Part shown: in pieces, positions 6,834 through 14,589 of the stretch
How the letters are laid out: every line of letters begins with the position of its first letter
How positions within the stretch are numbered: position 1 is the stretch's first letter
Origin: DATHYU01 sp033722675
GTDB taxonomy: Bacteria > Actinomycetota > Acidimicrobiia > Spongiisociales > UBA11373
DNA: 21,808 nt
NCBI GenBank assembly: GCA_033722675.1
Contig: JAWVYO010000038.1
Location: 1 to 21,808 of the forward strand
Direction of reading: 5' to 3'
Program-made: the position numbers and the translations under genes
The notes under the pieces: model-generated
The model's input: only the letters and a program-made list of their open reading frames with translations
Databases searched by the model: none
What the model was told of the DNA's origin: nothing

Positions 6834-8483
6834 TCAGACCGTCTCGAGGTACTGGTGGACCATCGAGACCACGACGCTCCCCTGGCCCACCGCCGAGGCC
6901 ACCCGGCGCACCACCCCGTCCCGGACGTCGCCGGCGGCGAAGATCCCGGGGACGCTCGTCTCCATGAGGAAGGGATCGCGGTCGAACCCGGGCGGGCGCC
7001 CGCCGTCGACGAGGAGGTCGGGTCCCGTCAGGATGAAGCCCCGGTCGTTCGTGGCCACGACCCCCTCGACGCAGGCGGAGTGCGGGACGGCCCCGACGAA
7101 GATGAAGATGGCCGCCACCTCGCGGTCCTCGGTCTCCCCCGTCGAACGGTCCTCGAGGCGGGCCCCCGTGACCCGGTCGCCTCCCACCACCTCGAGGATC
7201 CTGGTCTCCAGCAGGACCTCGATGTTGGGGGTCCCGGTGATCTGATCGACGAGATACTGCGACATCTTCGCCTCGAGCGAGTCGCCGCGCACGACGAGCG
7301 TCACCCGGCGACAGTATTTCGAGAACATCATCGCCGCCTGGCCGGCCGAGTTGGCGCCGCCGACGACGAACACGTCCCGGCCTTCGTAGGTGGTCGCCTC
7401 GGACACGGCGGCGCCGTAGTAGACCCCGGCGCCCTCGAACCGCTCGTAGCCGGGGACGGACAGCTTCCGGACCGTCATCCCGGTGGCGACGACCAGCGCG
7501 TGGCACCGGATCTCGGATCCGTCGGCCAGGTGGACGATCTTCACCGGGTCCTCGACGGTGACGCGCTCGACCTCCGAGGCGGTGAGCAGCTCGGCTCCGA
7601 GCCGCTGCGCCTGGGTGGCGGCCCGGCGCGCCAAATCCGACCCGCTGATGCCGCTGGGGAAGCCGAGATAGTTCTCGATGCGGCTCGAGGTGCCGGCCTG
7701 GCCGCCCACGGCGCCCCGTTCGATGACCGCCGTCCGCAGGCCCTCCGACGCCCCGTAGACGCCCGACGCGAGCCCCGCCGGGCCCGCCCCGAGCACGATC
7801 AGGTCGTAGAAGGGGGCCGACGCCTCGGTCCGCAGGCCCACCCGCTCGGCGAGCTCTCGCGGCTCGGGCGACACGAGCCGCGAGCCGTCGGGGAAGAACA
7901 CGACGGGCAGGGCGTCGGCCGAGGCGGCGTCGACGAGCGCCGCCGCCTCCTCGTCGCGCTCGACGTCGAGGAACCGGTAGGGGATGAGGCTGCGCGCGAG
8001 GAAGTCCTTCACGGCGTGGGTCCCGGGCGACCAGGTCGTCCCGGCCACCCTGATCCCCTCGTAGGGACGGGTGACCGTGGCGCGCCACGAGTCGAGCAGG
8101 TCGTCGAGCACCGGATAGAGCTGGTCCTCGGGCGGATCCCACGGCTTCATGAGGTAGTGGTCGAGGCCGACCCGGTTGATGGCGTCGATGGCCGCCTGGG
8201 TGTCGGCGTAGGCGGTGAGCAGCACCCGCTTGGCATCCGGCACCACCGGGATCGCGGCGGCCAGCAGCTCGGTGCCCTCCATGCCGGGCATCCGCTGGTC
8301 GACGAGGAGCAGGGCCACCGGGGTCCCCCGCCCCGCCAGTTCGGTCAGGGTCTCCATCGCCTCCGCACCCGACGAGGCAACGAGGATCCGGTAGTCGTCG
8401 AGATAGCGGTCGCGCAGGTCGCGCGACACGGCGTCGAGCACCTGGGGGTCGTCGTCGACGGAGAGGATGACGGGACGAGCCAT
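6834..8483 (-). CDS. Response regulator fused to thioredoxin-reductase-like flavoprotein, redox cysteines absent
   Basis: This 549-residue protein has three parts. Residues 1-125 are a receiver domain with acidic triad Asp10-12, phospho-acceptor Asp62, Thr90 and Lys113. Residues 140-215 look like a glutaredoxin-type fold, but the active site reads WSPGTH (151-156) where WCPYC is expected. Residues 226-549 match class II thioredoxin reductase: FAD loop LGAGPAG (231-237), GGQAG (260-264), ATGM (333-336), NAD(P)H loop VVGGANSAG (373-381) and FAAGD (515-519). The catalytic CxxC expected near 357-361 is replaced by GAAVS. It therefore probably binds FAD and a nicotinamide cofactor without disulfide exchange, perhaps as a cofactor-state sensor (inference). 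The ATG at 8483 has TAAGGT 9 bases upstream. It heads a three-gene set with the kinase and zinc finger genes. Confidence 0.93.
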   Translation of the reverse strand: MARPVILSVDDDPQVLDAVSRDLRDRYLDDYRILVASSGAEAMETLTELAGRGTPVALLLVDQRMPGMEGTELLAAAIPVVPDAKRVLLTAYADTQAAIDAINRVGLDHYLMKPWDPPEDQLYPVLDDLLDSWRATVTRPYEGIRVAGTTWSPGTHAVKDFLARSLIPYRFLDVERDEEAAALVDAASADALPVVFFPDGSRLVSPEPRELAERVGLRTEASAPFYDLIVLGAGPAGLASGVYGASEGLRTAVIERGAVGGQAGTSSRIENYLGFPSGISGSDLARRAATQAQRLGAELLTASEVERVTVEDPVKIVHLADGSEIRCHALVVATGMTVRKLSVPGYERFEGAGVYYGAAVSEATTYEGRDVFVVGGANSAGQAAMMFSKYCRRVTLVVRGDSLEAKMSQYLVDQITGTPNIEVLLETRILEVVGGDRVTGARLEDRSTGETEDREVAAIFIFVGAVPHSACVEGVVATNDRGFILTGPDLLVDGGRPPGFDRDPFLMETSVPGIFAAGDVRDGVVRRVASAVGQGSVVVSMVHQYLETV

Positions 8484-8492
8484 GACGATCCG

Positions 8493-8498
8493 ACCTTA
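8493..8498 (-). promoter_or_regulatory. -10 element TAAGGT overlapping a stop codon
   Basis: On the - strand the hexamer begins with the TAA stop of the phosphoesterase gene and ends 9 bases before the ATG at 8483. It predicts a separate, leaderless transcript for the regulator-kinase-zinc finger genes. Confidence 0.5.
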
Positions 8499-9377
8499 CC
8501 GACCACCGGTCGCGATGTACCGGTGGCGCACGCCCTGCTCGCCGACCTCGACGACGCGTACGCCCGAGGGGTCGTCCCCGAGCGGATAGCCGACCGGACC
8601 GCTCGTCACCATCTCGAAGGTGCCGTCGCGTGCGATCCGGTTCCGGTGCCAGTGGCCGGCCAGCATGAGGCCGACACCGTGACGGTGCACCAGGTCGAGG
8701 ACGGGTCGCCGCCGCTCCGCCGGCAGGTTCCAGTACGTGTCGGGCTCGTCGGCCGACTCGAGGAAGAGCGGATGGTGGCCGACGAGCACGACCCGACGTC
8801 CGCGTGAGACGGCGTCGGCCAGCTCCCCGGCGAGGAAGTCCTCCTGGGCGGCGAGCTCACCGGGGACGTGCTCGGGATGGTCGATGAGGGGGGTGTTCAG
8901 CGCGACGAAACGCACCGGACCGAGATCGAAGGCGAAGCGATCGGGGCCGAAGGCCGCCCGGTACCGCTCGATGCTGTCGGGGGTGGGCGCGACGGTGTCG
9001 TCGGCGATGTCGTGGTTGCCGGGCAGCCAGCGGACGTCGATGTCGGGATCGATCCGGGACGTGACGCGCATGAACGCCTCGTACTGGTCCTCGGCGTTGG
9101 GGTCGTCGACCATGTCGCCCCCGATGACCACGGCCTCGGGACGCAGACCGTTCACGACCGCCACCGCCTCCTCGTACCGGCGGACGTCCCACTCGATGCC
9201 CTCGGTGTCCGGGACGCTCCACACGCGCAGGTCGCGCTCGGCGTAGTCCGCCACCCCGGCCTCGTCGAGGCCGGAGAACGTCGCGTACATCCCGATCTGC
9301 ATGTCTGCCAGGAACACGAACCGGATGGGACACCTCCCGGCCCGGGAGGATACGCCCGGCGGGCCCGTCGCCGCCAT
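8496..9377 (-). CDS. CPPED1-like metallophosphoesterase, possible ATC start
   Basis: This calcineurin-like phosphoesterase has its metal ligands in order: LADMQIG (Asp with Gln, not His), GGDMVDDPN, LPGNHD, VGHHPLF and AGHWHRN. The D-x-Q start, TYWNLPAERR and SGPVGYPLGDDPSGVRVV near the end resemble the CPPED1/CSTP1 phosphatase branch. The reaction is phosphoester hydrolysis at a two-metal centre; the substrate is unknown. The first ATG (9377) gives 293 residues but has neither Shine-Dalgarno nor a -10 at a useful distance, and its first 17 residues look unlike protein. Homology begins at IRFVFLAD. The Ile codon there, ATC at 9326, sits 6 bases after GGGAGG and may be the true start (276 residues). 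It lies 12 bases upstream of the regulator gene and is divergent from the cyclase. Confidence 0.88.
   Translation of the reverse strand: MAATGPPGVSSRAGRCPIRFVFLADMQIGMYATFSGLDEAGVADYAERDLRVWSVPDTEGIEWDVRRYEEAVAVVNGLRPEAVVIGGDMVDDPNAEDQYEAFMRVTSRIDPDIDVRWLPGNHDIADDTVAPTPDSIERYRAAFGPDRFAFDLGPVRFVALNTPLIDHPEHVPGELAAQEDFLAGELADAVSRGRRVVLVGHHPLFLESADEPDTYWNLPAERRRPVLDLVHRHGVGLMLAGHWHRNRIARDGTFEMVTSGPVGYPLGDDPSGVRVVEVGEQGVRHRYIATGGR
9333..9352 (-). promoter_or_regulatory. -10 element, Shine-Dalgarno and palindrome ahead of the phosphoesterase
   Basis: On the - strand TATCCT (9352-9347) is a good -10 and GGGAGG (9338-9333) a strong Shine-Dalgarno. Both are embedded in a near-perfect palindrome: CCTCCCGG and CCGGGAGG around one base, 9333-9349. 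This could be an operator. In transcripts starting further upstream it would also form a hairpin that hides the ribosome site. Confidence 0.45.
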
Positions 9378-9380
9378 CAC

Positions 9381-9409
9381 TAGGCTCGGACGACGCCGCA
9401 GGAGAGGGG
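9381..9409 (+). promoter_or_regulatory. -10 TAGGCT and ribosome binding site for the cyclase
   Basis: TAGGCT at 9381-9386 is followed by GGAGAGGGG at 9401-9409, 7 bases before the ATG at 9417. Unlike several neighbours this gene has a short leader with a Shine-Dalgarno. The 39-base gap upstream of the ATG is shared with the divergent phosphoesterase. Confidence 0.5.
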
Positions 9410-9416
9410 CCGCCGG

Positions 9417-12400
9417 ATGACGTGTCCGAACTGTTCGACGGAGAATCCCGGCTCGGCGAAGTTCTGCATGGCCTGCGGTGCGGCCCTCGCCGTCGTGTGT
9501 GCCAGCTGCTCCACGGAGCTCCCCGCCGACGCGTCGTTCTGTTTCAACTGTGGAACCGCCGTGGGCGCGCCCGCCGACCCGGCGGCGCGGCCGGCCGCCG
9601 AGGCCGACGAGGGCCTGCGTCGGTTCATCCCGCCCGAGCTCATGACGAAGCTCGAGTACGCGGCGAACACCGGGAGCACGCTCGGGGAGCGCCGCACGGT
9701 GACGATGCTGTTCTGCGACGTCCAGGGCTCCACCGAGGCGGCTCGCAGCCTCGATCCCGAGGAGTGGGCCGACATCATGAACGGGGCCTTCGAGCACCTC
9801 ATCGCCCCCGTCTACCGCTACGAGGGCACGCTGGCGCGCCTGATGGGCGACGCGATCCTGGCGTTCTTCGGAGCCCCCATCGGCCACGAGGACGATCCCG
9901 AGCGGGCCGTGCGGGCAGGACTGGAGATCATCGAGGAGATCGAGCCCTATCGGGAGCAGGTCCGACGCGAATGGGGCATCGACTTCGACGTGCGTGTGGG
10001 CATCAACACCGGGCTCGTGGTGGTCGGGGCGATCGGCTCGGACCTGCGCGTCGAGTACACCGCCATGGGCGACGCCATCAATCTCGCCGCCAGGATGGAG
10101 CAGACCGCCGACCCGGGCACCGTTCGGGTCACCGACGAGACCCGCCGGCTCGTCGATCGGCTCTTCGAGTTCGAAGACCTGGGCGGCGTCGAGGTCAAGG
10201 GGCACGCCGAGCCCGTCCCCGCCTTCCGGGTGGTTCGGGCGATCCCCCGCCCCGACGATCTCCGCGGCATCGAAGGGCTGACCGCACCCCTCGTCGGGCG
10301 GGACGCCGAGTTGGCGACGCTCGTCGGGGCGATCGAGGACCTTCGCACCACCGGCAAGGGCCGCATCGTGAGCATCGTGGCCGAGGCCGGGCTCGGGAAG
10401 TCGCGCCTGGTGCGCGAGGCCCGCGCCGCCCTCGAACGGTCCCCCGAGTGGCACGAGGGTCGATCGCTCTCCTACGAGACGGCCACGCCCCACGCCCCGC
10501 TGCGGCGAGTGCTGCGCTCGATCGCCGGCCTCCAGGGCGGTGAGTCGGCCGCCGAGACATGGCGCCGTCTCGAGGACCTCTGCGCCCGCGAGGCGCCGGG
10601 CAGGGTGCCCGAGACGGCGCCCTTCCTGGCCTGGCTGCTCTCCACCGACCCGCCGGACGAGCTGAAGCATCGCATCGAGTACCTCGAGCCGCCCCGCCTC
10701 CGGAGCGAGGCCTTCCGGGCGTTCGTGGAGATCGTCGAACGGATGGCATCCGGGCGGCCGGTCGTCCTCGGGTTCGAGGACCTCCACTGGGCCGACGAGG
10801 CGTCCCTCGAGCTCGTGGCCGAGCTGCTCCCCGTGGTCGAGCGATCGATGCTCGGCCTCGTCCTCCTCTTCCGGCCCCGACACCAGGAGGGCTCGTGGCG
10901 GATCCACGAGACGGCCAACCGCGACCTCCCCCACGCCTCGGTGACGATCGAGCTCGACCCGCTGTCGGAGGCCGACACGCGGACGCTCGTGGCCGAGCTC
11001 CTCGCCGTCGACGGCCTCACCGACGAGACCCGGCGCGTCATCCTCGACAAGTCCGAGGGCAACCCCTTCTACGTGGAGGAGATCATCCGCTCGATGATCG
11101 ACCAGGGCGCCGTCGTCCACGAGGAGGGCCGGTGGGTCGCGACCGAGACGGCGGCCGCCTTCTCCGTGCCCGATTCCCTCGGCGCGCTCCTCACCACCCG
11201 CCTCGACGCGCTCGACGAGCGGACCCGGCGCACGGCCCAGGCGGCCGCCGTGGTCGGCCGCCGGTTCCGATACGACGAGCTGGCCGCCGCGTCGAGCGAC
11301 GTGTCGGCCCTCGACGCCGACCTGACCGAGCTCCAGCGCCGGGATCTGGTGCGAGAGGTGACGCGCATCCCGAAGCGGGAGTTCCGCTTCAAGCACGCCC
11401 TGACCCAGGAGGCGGCGTACGAGACGATCCTCCTGAAGCGCCGCGTCCAGCTCCATGCCGCCGTCGCCGACTTCCTCGTGACCACCCAGCCCGACCGCGT
11501 CACCGACATCGCCGATCATCTCGTCCGGGCCCGCCAGCTCGATCGCGCCCTGCCCTATCTGGTGTCCGCCGGGGAGGAGGCAGCCCGCGCCTACGCGTTG
11601 TCGGCCGCCACCGAGCGGCTCGAGATGGCCGCCGACGCCCTCGGCGAGGACGCCGACGCCGATCTGCTCCGCCGGACGCTCGAGACCCTCGGACAGGTTC
11701 GGGAGTACCGGTTCGACCTCGCGGGCGCCGCGCAGGCCTACGAGCGGCTTCGGGACGAGGGCATACGCCGGGGCGACGTCGGGATGCGGGTCTCGGGGAT
11801 GAACAAGCTCGGCCTCATCCGCGGGTTCTTCTTCGACGAGCGCTCCCAGGCCCTGGAGGCGCTCCAGGAGGCCGAGGCCATGGCGCGCGAGGCCGGGGAC
11901 GGCTCGGGCCTCGTGGAGGCGTGCATGCACCAGTGCTTCCTGCGGACCGGCCATGCGGAGTTCGACCAGGTGGAGTACTACATGGGCGAGGTCATGGAGA
12001 TCGGGGCAGAGCTGGGCCAGGACGAGCCGACGCTCTTCGGCATGGTCCACCTCGCCAACACGCAGCTGTTCATGACCCGCTACGACGAGGCGCTCGAGGG
12101 GGCACTCGAGGCACTGGAGGCCGCCGAGGAGGCGGGGGCCCTCCATTTCGCCGCCGAGCTCCTGACCTTCGCCATCCCCACGTGCCACATGCGCAACGGC
12201 GACTTCGCCGAGGCGATGGCGGCCGTCGAACGCGGGATGGAGATCGCCCTCCGCATCGGGCACCGCGCATCCGAGGCCTTCGCCGCCGTGTTCCAGGGCA
12301 AGGTGGCCACGGCGCAGGGCCGGCTCGACCAGGCCATGGCGCTGTTCCGCCGCGCCGCGGCAGCGGCTGCCGCCACCGGCGTCCCCTACATGCAGGCGCT

Positions 12401-13055
12401 CGGCACGTGCGTCACGGGGACGTGTCTCCTCTCGATCGGCGGGCCGTGCACCGACGAGGCCCTGACCCATCACGCGACGACGCTCGAGCTCATGGACCAG
12501 CCCACGGGACACACCCTGGGCGCGTGGCTGTGGACCGAGGTCGGGCACTGCGCCCTCGCCGTCGGCAACGTCGCCGAGGCGAAACGGCTGTTCGAACTGG
12601 CCCTCACCGAACAGACGGCCCCGATGTGGCTCATGCGGCCCGGCGCGCTCGTCGGCATGATCGAGGTGGCGCTGGCCGAGGGGCGCCTCGAGGACGCCCG
12701 CGAGACCCATCAGGAACTCGAGGAGTACGTGACGACGCGGGAGATGCGCGACCAGTACGCGACGATCCCCTTCATGGCGGGTCGGATCGCGGCGGCCGAC
12801 GGCGACCACCGGACGGCGCTCGCACGGTTCGCGGAGACCGAGGCCATGTTCGAGCACGCAGGCATGCGCCGGATGCACCTCGACGTCCTGCGGGCGAAGG
12901 CCGCCTCCCTCGACGCCCTCGGCGAAGCCGACGAGGCCGCGACCGTCCGCGCCGAGATCGACGATCTCGTCCGTGAGATCGGAGAGGGCATGGAGGACCC
13001 GGAGCTGCGCGATGCCTTCCTCGACGGCGCCGGCGTACCGGCCGCCGCGACCTGA
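9417..13055 (+). CDS. Class III adenylate/guanylate cyclase with zinc ribbons, ATPase and TPR-like domains
   Basis: The 1212-residue protein starts with two zinc ribbons (Cys3/Cys6/Cys17/Cys20 and Cys28/Cys31/Cys42/Cys45). A class III cyclase domain follows at about 92-250. Its metal-binding aspartates are Asp101 (FCDVQGST) and Asp145 (MGDAILAFFG), and its transition-state pair is Asn222 and Arg226 (GDAINLAARM). The base-selecting lysine position appears as Arg141 in ARLMGD, so ATP preference is likely but not certain. A STAND/AAA-type ATPase begins near 290, with Walker A AEAGLGKS (322-329) and Walker B VVLGFEDLHWAD (449-460). From about 680 to 1190 there are helical TPR-like repeats. No membrane segment is seen. 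Such proteins are probably cytosolic cyclases gated by ATP and protein binding (inference). A hairpin follows the stop. The gene is divergent from the phosphoesterase and kinase set. Confidence 0.93.
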   Translation: MTCPNCSTENPGSAKFCMACGAALAVVCASCSTELPADASFCFNCGTAVGAPADPAARPAAEADEGLRRFIPPELMTKLEYAANTGSTLGERRTVTMLFCDVQGSTEAARSLDPEEWADIMNGAFEHLIAPVYRYEGTLARLMGDAILAFFGAPIGHEDDPERAVRAGLEIIEEIEPYREQVRREWGIDFDVRVGINTGLVVVGAIGSDLRVEYTAMGDAINLAARMEQTADPGTVRVTDETRRLVDRLFEFEDLGGVEVKGHAEPVPAFRVVRAIPRPDDLRGIEGLTAPLVGRDAELATLVGAIEDLRTTGKGRIVSIVAEAGLGKSRLVREARAALERSPEWHEGRSLSYETATPHAPLRRVLRSIAGLQGGESAAETWRRLEDLCAREAPGRVPETAPFLAWLLSTDPPDELKHRIEYLEPPRLRSEAFRAFVEIVERMASGRPVVLGFEDLHWADEASLELVAELLPVVERSMLGLVLLFRPRHQEGSWRIHETANRDLPHASVTIELDPLSEADTRTLVAELLAVDGLTDETRRVILDKSEGNPFYVEEIIRSMIDQGAVVHEEGRWVATETAAAFSVPDSLGALLTTRLDALDERTRRTAQAAAVVGRRFRYDELAAASSDVSALDADLTELQRRDLVREVTRIPKREFRFKHALTQEAAYETILLKRRVQLHAAVADFLVTTQPDRVTDIADHLVRARQLDRALPYLVSAGEEAARAYALSAATERLEMAADALGEDADADLLRRTLETLGQVREYRFDLAGAAQAYERLRDEGIRRGDVGMRVSGMNKLGLIRGFFFDERSQALEALQEAEAMAREAGDGSGLVEACMHQCFLRTGHAEFDQVEYYMGEVMEIGAELGQDEPTLFGMVHLANTQLFMTRYDEALEGALEALEAAEEAGALHFAAELLTFAIPTCHMRNGDFAEAMAAVERGMEIALRIGHRASEAFAAVFQGKVATAQGRLDQAMALFRRAAAAAAATGVPYMQALGTCVTGTCLLSIGGPCTDEALTHHATTLELMDQPTGHTLGAWLWTEVGHCALAVGNVAEAKRLFELALTEQTAPMWLMRPGALVGMIEVALAEGRLEDARETHQELEEYVTTREMRDQYATIPFMAGRIAAADGDHRTALARFAETEAMFEHAGMRRMHLDVLRAKAASLDALGEADEAATVRAEIDDLVREIGEGMEDPELRDAFLDGAGVPAAAT

Positions 13056-13058
13056 CGC

Positions 13059-13094
13059 GGAACGGCCCGCCACCTCGGAGGGACGGGCCGTTCC
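13059..13094 (+). terminator. Terminator hairpin after the cyclase
   Basis: Bases 13059-13069 and 13084-13094 pair perfectly over 11 bp around a 14-base loop, starting 3 bases after the TGA stop. There is no T tract. Position and strength suggest termination. Confidence 0.7.
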
Positions 13095-13106
13095 TGGTGC
13101 CAACCT

Positions 13107-13120
13107 GGAGGGAGGGAGGG
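13107..13120 (+). repeat. G-rich GGGA tandem run
   Basis: GG, GGG, GGG and GGG are separated by single A bases. This could fold as a two-layer G-quadruplex in DNA or RNA downstream of the cyclase terminator. The rest of the 171-base gap (13056-13226) shows no gene or tRNA. Confidence 0.4.
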
Positions 13121-13174
13121 ATTGGCGTGTGTATCCGGTCCAACGACGTTCCGGGGTGCCGTGTTCCGGGTTTC

Positions 13175-13188
13175 GTCGGCCAGCCGAC
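13175..13188. promoter_or_regulatory. Inverted repeat GTCGGC-CA-GCCGAC
   Basis: Perfect 6-base arms around two bases lie 25 bases upstream of the -10 hexamer of the next gene. This is a plausible operator position, but a repeat of this size can occur by chance in GC-rich DNA. Confidence 0.25.
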
Positions 13189-13213
13189 AGTGATTCCACC
13201 ACGGCGCATCCGC

Positions 13214-13219
13214 TACCGT
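13214..13219 (+). promoter_or_regulatory. -10 element TACCGT for the zinc-ribbon-like unknown
   Basis: The hexamer ends 7 bases before the GTG at 13227, with no Shine-Dalgarno. It has the same sequence and spacing as the element at 383-388, implying a leaderless mRNA. Confidence 0.5.
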
Positions 13220-13226
13220 CCCCGCC

Positions 13227-13592
13227 GTGTCCACCGCCCGCATCACCGCCTCCGCCGAGACCCTCCTCGACACGGTCCTCGCCGAGGGCCACTCGGTGCA
13301 GTGGGGCCGGGCGACCGACGGCCGGACCGCCTTCTTCTGGGCCCGCGTCACGCCGCACCGCTCCGCGTCGGTGCGGAACGTCAAGGCCGGTGACACCGAC
13401 AGTCTCATGGCGAAGGTGGCCGACGTCGCCCGCTCCGACCCGTCGGGCCACGTCGTGGGGTCCTTCGCCGACCCCCTCCGGCACTGCGAGCGCTGCGGAG
13501 CCGAGTTGAGCTTCGACGCCGAGTCGCGAGCCGTCTTCGCCTGTGCCCGCGCCGGCACCGAGTCCGGCCACACGGAGATCGTCCCCCTCTAG
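13227..13592 (+). CDS. Unknown protein with a C-terminal zinc-ribbon-like motif
   Basis: The 121-residue protein has no recognised family. The N-terminal 80 residues are a mixed alpha/beta sequence with VQWGRATDGRTAFFWARVTP (24-43), which suggests a beta hairpin. The C-terminal 35 residues carry Cys87, Cys90, Cys106 and His115, a spacing that could hold one zinc ion, in HCERCGAELSFD and ACARAG. There is no signal peptide or membrane segment, so it is probably cytosolic. The GTG start at 13227 is supported by the TACCGT hexamer 7 bases upstream. It stands alone between the cyclase terminator and a convergent sulfotransferase, with which it shares a CTAG covering both stop codons. Coding-style third-position GC and a clean boundary at both ends support it as a real gene. 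Confidence 0.72.
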   Translation: MSTARITASAETLLDTVLAEGHSVQWGRATDGRTAFFWARVTPHRSASVRNVKAGDTDSLMAKVADVARSDPSGHVVGSFADPLRHCERCGAELSFDAESRAVFACARAGTESGHTEIVPL

Positions 13593-14563
13593 GGTCCGCC
13601 GCCTCCGGCGACGTCGCCCCGCTCCAGGAGGTCCCGGTAGGAGGCCAGGGCGTCGTCGATGGTCAGGACGCGGCGACGGGAACCCCGCAACTCGTCGGGG
13701 AAGGCCTCGAGCGGCAGGGTCCCGGCGCGGCTCCGCCGGATGCCGCCCCGCGACGACAGCGTGGACTCGTAGTACCACTCGAACTCGGGGCCGGTGGCGA
13801 GATCGGACATCACGACCCGGGGGATGGCCTCGGTGAGGTCGTCCCACCGGACCATGGCCGGGTCGTAGCGGAGATCCCACCGGTCGCACAGGCCCGCCAG
13901 CACGGTCTCGGGGTCGTCGCGGAGGCCGCCGTGGTCGACGAGGACGTGATCGATCCCCTCCTCCCGACACAGCGCAAGGAGGTCGAGCCACTCGGCCCAC
14001 CCGTTCCCGGGGGGGTCGACCTCGTGGACGAGGACGTCGCCCAGGTGGGAGAAGTCGTCGGTCTCGAGCGCCCGACGGAACCGTTCCGCCTGGGCGTCGG
14101 GCACGCCTGCCGCGAGCCGCATCCGCAGCAGGATCCGCCACCGGGACGGCCAGGCCCGCCGGGGATCTCGCATCGCGAACGCCACGGGACGCCGGGCCCG
14201 GTGGAGGAACCAGCGGGCGATCTCCCGATCCCGGAACTGATAGGCGCTCTCCTGGACCACGTCCTGCGACGTCAGGCGGCCGATCCAGGCCACCACGTCG
14301 TCGACGGAGCGGCCCTCCCAGAACATCGGCGCGACCGGCTCGTGGAGGTATCGGGCGAACACGTGGTCGCCGGTCCCGGGCGGGTCCCGGAGCAGCAGGA
14401 ACAGGGTGGCGAGCAGGGTCGATCCCGTGCGGGGCATGCTGACGACGAGCGGCCCGTCCCAGACCGCACCGTCGAGGAGGCCGTCGAGTCGTTCCACCTC
14501 GGCGGGCGGGAGGGGATCGCGGGCCGTCCAGGCGACCGCCTCGACGTCGAACTCCCCCGCCAT
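13589..14563 (-). CDS. Sulfotransferase family protein
   Basis: The 324-residue protein carries the 5'-phosphosulfate-binding loop SMPRTGSTLL (42-51), where Arg45, Gly47, Ser48 and Thr49 hold the PAPS sulfate donor. A likely 3'-phosphate site is MRDPRRAWPSRW (131-142), with Arg132 and Ser140. These two elements define the PAPS-dependent sulfotransferase fold, which moves a sulfuryl group from PAPS to a hydroxyl or amine. No signal peptide or membrane segment is visible, so it should act in the cytosol, and the acceptor is unknown. Upstream GGGAG a few bases before the ATG at 14563 supports the start. It is divergent from the flippase operon across 64 bases; a sulfated envelope glycan or lipid would fit this context but is only inference. 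Confidence 0.87.
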   Translation of the reverse strand: MAGEFDVEAVAWTARDPLPPAEVERLDGLLDGAVWDGPLVVSMPRTGSTLLATLFLLLRDPPGTGDHVFARYLHEPVAPMFWEGRSVDDVVAWIGRLTSQDVVQESAYQFRDREIARWFLHRARRPVAFAMRDPRRAWPSRWRILLRMRLAAGVPDAQAERFRRALETDDFSHLGDVLVHEVDPPGNGWAEWLDLLALCREEGIDHVLVDHGGLRDDPETVLAGLCDRWDLRYDPAMVRWDDLTEAIPRVVMSDLATGPEFEWYYESTLSSRGGIRRSRAGTLPLEAFPDELRGSRRRVLTIDDALASYRDLLERGDVAGGGGP

Positions 14564-14589
14564 CGGCTCTCCCTGCTCTGACCCGACGG

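Noticed and set aside
6834..8483. Annotation as a genuine thioredoxin reductase
   Set aside because: The FAD and NAD(P)H loops are present but the CxxC is absent, so disulfide reductase activity should not be assumed.
6696..8807. Large + strand frame opposite the regulator-flavoprotein gene
   Set aside because: It is rich in His, Arg, Asp and Gly with no motif and is fully antisense to a clear multi-domain protein.
8857..9333. GTG at 9333 with a nearby Shine-Dalgarno as the start of the phosphoesterase
   Set aside because: It is in a different frame and translates to Arg-rich sequence without motifs. A frameshift would be needed to join it, and the true frame is continuous.
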